Source of the DNA: Cymodocea nodosa
Taxonomy: Eukaryota > Streptophyta > Magnoliopsida > Alismatales > Cymodoceaceae
Length of the DNA stretch: 64,000 bases
NCBI GenBank assembly: GCA_036874045.1
Contig: CM072339.1
Location: 565,501-629,500, forward strand
Reading direction: 5' to 3'
The position numbers were made by a program, and so were the translations under genes. How positions within the stretch are numbered: position 1 is the first letter of the stretch; the number at the start of each line of letters is the position of its first letter. This document shows positions 61,101 to 64,000 of the stretch, piece by piece. A model generated the notes under the pieces. It saw nothing but the letters and a program-made list of their open reading frames with translations, ran no database searches and had not been told where the DNA came from.

Positions 61101-61733
61101 AGATTTTTCTAGGTATCTATAGTTGCACTTAATTCTTCCATTGATATTTGTGTCAACACGTCCTAAGAAGAAACTGATACTTTTCCGAACTATCATGATG
61201 TAAAAATGCAGTCAAATTCAGGTCAAGAAGTTCTACTTGTAAGATTTCAATGAACATTGCCATTGAAACGTGATATGTACAGTTATTGGATTTGTAACCA
61301 CAGCCAACTGACGTGGACTACATCCATACTTCTAGGTGGTGTTTCAGATAATTGTCATACATCTTGCAGATTCATCTATAGCTCATTCCATTCTTGTTTA
61401 TAATGTTATGCTAAATTGACATTATTTGCAGTATTTGCTAAATTGTCACACATCTTGCAGATTCATCTATACCTCATTCCATTATTGTTTAGGATGTTAT
61501 TCTAAATTGACATTATTTGCAGTATTTGCTAAATTGTCACACATCTTGCAGATTCATCTATACCTCATTCCATTATTGTTTAGGATGTTATGCTAAATTG
61601 ACATTATTTGCAGTATTTTGGGCCAACCTTTTTGCATGGTGCAAGTAAATCGGTATCATCTCCACAATACATTGACCCGTATGCGCTGTTGGAAGATGAA
61701 GAAATATCACAAATGGCTCCGCCTTTGAACTGA
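58191..61733 (+). CDS. Probable plastid-targeted membrane protein of unknown function
   Basis: Four exons: 58191-58326, 58405-58649, 58776-58883 and 61614-61733, giving 202 residues. The N-terminus is rich in Ser, Arg and Pro without acidic residues until about 35 (MATLQTGRLVFSPLVAFPRP), typical of a chloroplast transit peptide. A charged stretch with ESLFMKELKRRGM follows, then one or two closely spaced hydrophobic helices (about 131-165, LLLSLGATFFLSFGPLILV) encoded by exon 3. The C-terminus SPQYIDPYALLEDEEIS ends in MAPPLN. It resembles uncharacterised plant chloroplast proteins; I assign no function. Intron 1 is 78 bp and open in frame. Intron 3 (2.7 kb) ends in a triplicated acceptor. 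The donor of exon 2 (GAG|GTCCGT) is weak. Confidence 0.82.
59723..59778. repeat. 23 bp tandem repeat in intron 3
   Basis: Two perfect copies of ATTTTTCTAGAGCCACAAAATGC-type units (59,723-59,745 and 59,746-59,768) plus the first nine bases of a third. Confidence 0.88.
61351..61613 (+). repeat. 91 bp repeat present three times, each with a splice acceptor
   Basis: Copies begin at 61,351, 61,442 and 61,533. Each runs from ATTGTCA-ACATCTTGCAG through CATTCCATT-TTGTTTA to GACATTATTTGCAGTATTT. The last copy's TTTGCAG is the acceptor used for exon 4 of the plastid-protein gene. The first copy is the most diverged; copies two and three are nearly identical. Confidence 0.92.
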
Positions 61734-62656
61734 AAAACCCGAACGCATTGGCCCTGGTGATAAGACTGTTTCTGCTTTACAGTGAAAACTTTGATGTATA
61801 TCCTTATACGTTCTATATTCTTTCACGCGTGTACATCTAAAACTTCGATGTATGACAGTGATATTCGTAGTTTTCTTTAAAATTCAAACTATACAGATCT
61901 TAAAAACACTACCCTTACAGTGAAAACTTTTAGATGTATATCCAGTAGTACTGACTGATGACGACATTATTTATTTATTTAGCGTTGGCAGATGGTCAAA
62001 CATATGGATTTACTGAATATTTGTATTTATCTTCGTCAACCTTCATATTCCGTAAATGTTTTCTTGTTGCTGCCCCATGGAGGGCTGTTTCCCGTTAGCA
62101 ACGGTGACAGACTTGCAGTTCTGCCTTTAAATCTCATTGTGCTCATGGGAATATCCTTTTTTCTTTGAACTGATTAGGAAAATGTAGTCTTATATGATTG
62201 CAGCGATAATGAAATCAAAACCAATTATAATTGGTTTGCGGTATTTGTAGCTTTAAAGATTCAAATATTGATCAACAGAAAAGAAAAATTGGTAAGTATA
62301 AAAGAAATTTAAAAAGTAAAAGCAAAATTAATTTGTTAGAAATTACGTAATTTAATCAAAGATTTTATGATAGAAATAAAAGATTCATCCATGTTGATCT
62401 TACATAATGAGATTTGTTGTTGATTGTGTAAAATACGTCGACGGTAATTATTAGACAAGCATGGTCTGAACAAAAATGAGCATCATGAAGGTCTCTATAT
62501 CACAAACATGATTTTTAATCCCATCAAGGACCAGAACATTCGTTGTTCATCTGTGCGTCGAACAACGCTTCGATCTACCGAGCAGGCACTCCAAACAAAC
62601 ATCAAACTCATACATCATGAAGAATTATGAGATGTACGTATACATGTAAACGCAAT
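61734..62656. other. Convergent 3' spacer
   Basis: Lies between the stop codons of the plastid-protein gene (+) and the SRO gene (-). It presumably contains both 3' UTRs. A phrase ACAGTGAAAACTTTGATGTATATCC at 61,780 recurs in altered form at 61,918 (ACAGTGAAAACTTTTAGATG). No gene is seen. Confidence 0.5.
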
Positions 62657-64000
62657 TCAAAGCCAGCCCCTTAGTTTCTTGATCGCGTGCACCAGCAGTT
62701 TCTTCCCCGCAATCGTTCGTAGTTGCCCGATGAAAACATCCTTCCCCATCTTCTTCGTCTGAAAGCAGAGATAACGTGCCAGTTTGAATAAGCAAGCCGA
62801 AAATGCTTATGTAGGTGTCTAAAGACAAAAAATTCTTTTTTAAAAAAAGAAAAAGAAAAGAAAAAGAAATAAAAAGATAATTTTATAGATAGTTAATCTC
62901 TGGTATAGTCCACTATTATTTAAAAATTGAATTTAATCTGAATTCTATTCTTTAATATTTTTGAATTTAAAAATGAATGAAACAAAAATTGATTAGTTTT
63001 AATACCAATACGTACGACTTAGGCTGCAGATAATTACCTTGTATCTATCGAAGAGTAGATCCAGCGTTCGCATGGTTGACGGAGGAAGCGCTTTCTCTAT
63101 CTCTGCAAGTAACTGCGAGAACGACATTCTCGCAGGAGAAAAGGGATTGCTTGAAGGAATGACTGTCGCCTTTCTCAACTGGAGACCTGCGGATTTAGGA
63201 ACCAACAATATATATTTAAGCCGAGGGACGTCACAAGTTGTTCAGATAAAAAATGGGTGTCCAAGTCCGGTACCTCGAGAATGATCTGATAGCCGAAAGC
63301 TCACGACACATTCTGGACTGATATGCGTGTTCATGTGTGTGCTCCACACAATGCACCATCTTGGACTCAGAACGTCGTCCACTCCGGAATCATACCGGCG
63401 GCTACTCGGTTGGCACTGGCTCGATCCACGCTCGACCTTCTCCGTTGAGCCGGCAATGACCCGGCAAAGTAAGACGTGCCTTTCGCCATCCTCGTTGGCA
63501 ACCAGACGATCGCAACTGAGATTCGCGGTTGTTAAAACTTCATCTTAAAATCAATTCATAATCAATGAAGAAAATCAACATATATAAATCTTGCACATCG
63601 AAACATATGTGATCAAGAAAATGATGCTTACATTATCGGCAGACTCACTGGCCGACCGAGCTGAACCCCCATTCCGTACACCTCGTCACCGGAATCCTCA
63701 ACATCCGGTTGCCCAAACCCATGTTCTAGAATACGGTTCACACCATCATCGGACGCCCCGAACCAGCAAAACGTGAGGTTGGCATTTCCTCGAGCAGCTT
63801 TCGTCGCCTGCACCATCGCCCAAAATCCCTTCCTCCTCGCATCCCCATTCGGACCACACTTTGAACCACACCTACTTATGGAAGTCACCGTGACATCGGG
63901 ATCCACCGTCCTCATCCCATTAAGAAACTCTCTCTCCACGTCTCTGTAGTACACGTCTCCACAACTCTCCGCCTCCCAAGACATCACCAAACTCGTTGCG
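62657..64000 (-). CDS. SRO (SIMILAR TO RCD-ONE) protein, 5' part beyond the window
   Basis: Four visible exons on the - strand: 63632-64000 (continues past the edge), 63274-63515, 63038-63186 and 62657-62758, coding for the last 286 residues. The first two carry a PARP-like fold: RKGFWAMVQATKAARGNANL, WFGASDDGVNRILEHGFGQ, YGMGVQLG, ERHVLLCRVIAGS and the segment YDSGVDDVLSPRWCIVWST with its HMNTHISPE continuation. The last two form the RST domain (MSFSQLLAEIEKALPPSTM through RTIAGKKLL), which in this family binds transcription factors. Order and motifs match plant SRO proteins, stress and development regulators. The PARP catalytic His is replaced (W-F-G instead of W-H-G), so ADP-ribosylation is unlikely. 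Whether a WWE domain precedes is not visible; short SROs lack it. Confidence 0.9.

Noticed and set aside
1-64000. CRISPR arrays, bacterial operons or prophage-like modules
   Set aside because: Spliced genes and plant families throughout show that this is plant nuclear DNA; no regularly spaced direct repeats of the CRISPR kind occur.

Overview
This 64 kb window looks like nuclear DNA from a flowering plant, most likely a monocot. The coding exons are GC-rich while introns and spacers are very AT-rich, every multi-exon gene uses plant-style introns, and the gene families are plant ones. A non-grass monocot such as banana and its relatives would fit the gene spacing and GC contrast, but that placement is inference. 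I support nine protein-coding genes (one cut by the right edge), two copies of one pseudogene, and several transposon relics.

Left part (1-14 kb): an R2R3-MYB gene of the RAX/MYB36/MYB84 type on the + strand, then about 12 kb with no gene I can support. That stretch holds microsatellites, a small tandem duplication and one decayed CACTA transposon end.

14-28.6 kb: an old tandem segmental duplication. Each unit carries, in the same order, non-coding DNA, an intronless broken copy of the mitochondrial cysteine desulfurase gene NFS1 on the - strand, and a single-exon L-type lectin receptor kinase on the + strand. The unit lengths differ because of insertions and deletions, chiefly an AT-rich block in unit 1. 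Both receptor kinases keep all kinase residues but have lost the metal-binding loop of the lectin domain.

30.7-53 kb: four minus-strand genes in a row. They encode an acidic single-pass membrane protein with a 5' UTR intron, a DUF1005 protein, a type I (M-alpha) MADS-box factor, and a ten-exon inositol 1,3,4-trisphosphate 5/6-kinase (ITPK). Three ITPK introns appear to start with GC rather than GT, and intron 4 contains an RTE-type LINE relic. The spacers hold degenerate AT-rich repeats and a MITE-like element.

53-64 kb: a gene-poor stretch with a 280 bp CT tract, a four-exon gene for a probable plastid membrane protein on the + strand, and the 3' portion of an SRO (RCD1-like, PARP-fold) gene on the - strand. 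In the plastid-protein gene the last splice acceptor lies in a 91 bp repeat present three times, and the first intron (78 bp) stays open in frame.

The genes do not form a pathway. Several belong to signalling or regulatory families (MYB, MADS, lectin kinases, ITPK, SRO). I found no novel multi-gene system; the most notable items are the linked receptor/pseudogene duplication, the receptors' altered lectin domain, the GC-AG introns and the triplicated acceptor.
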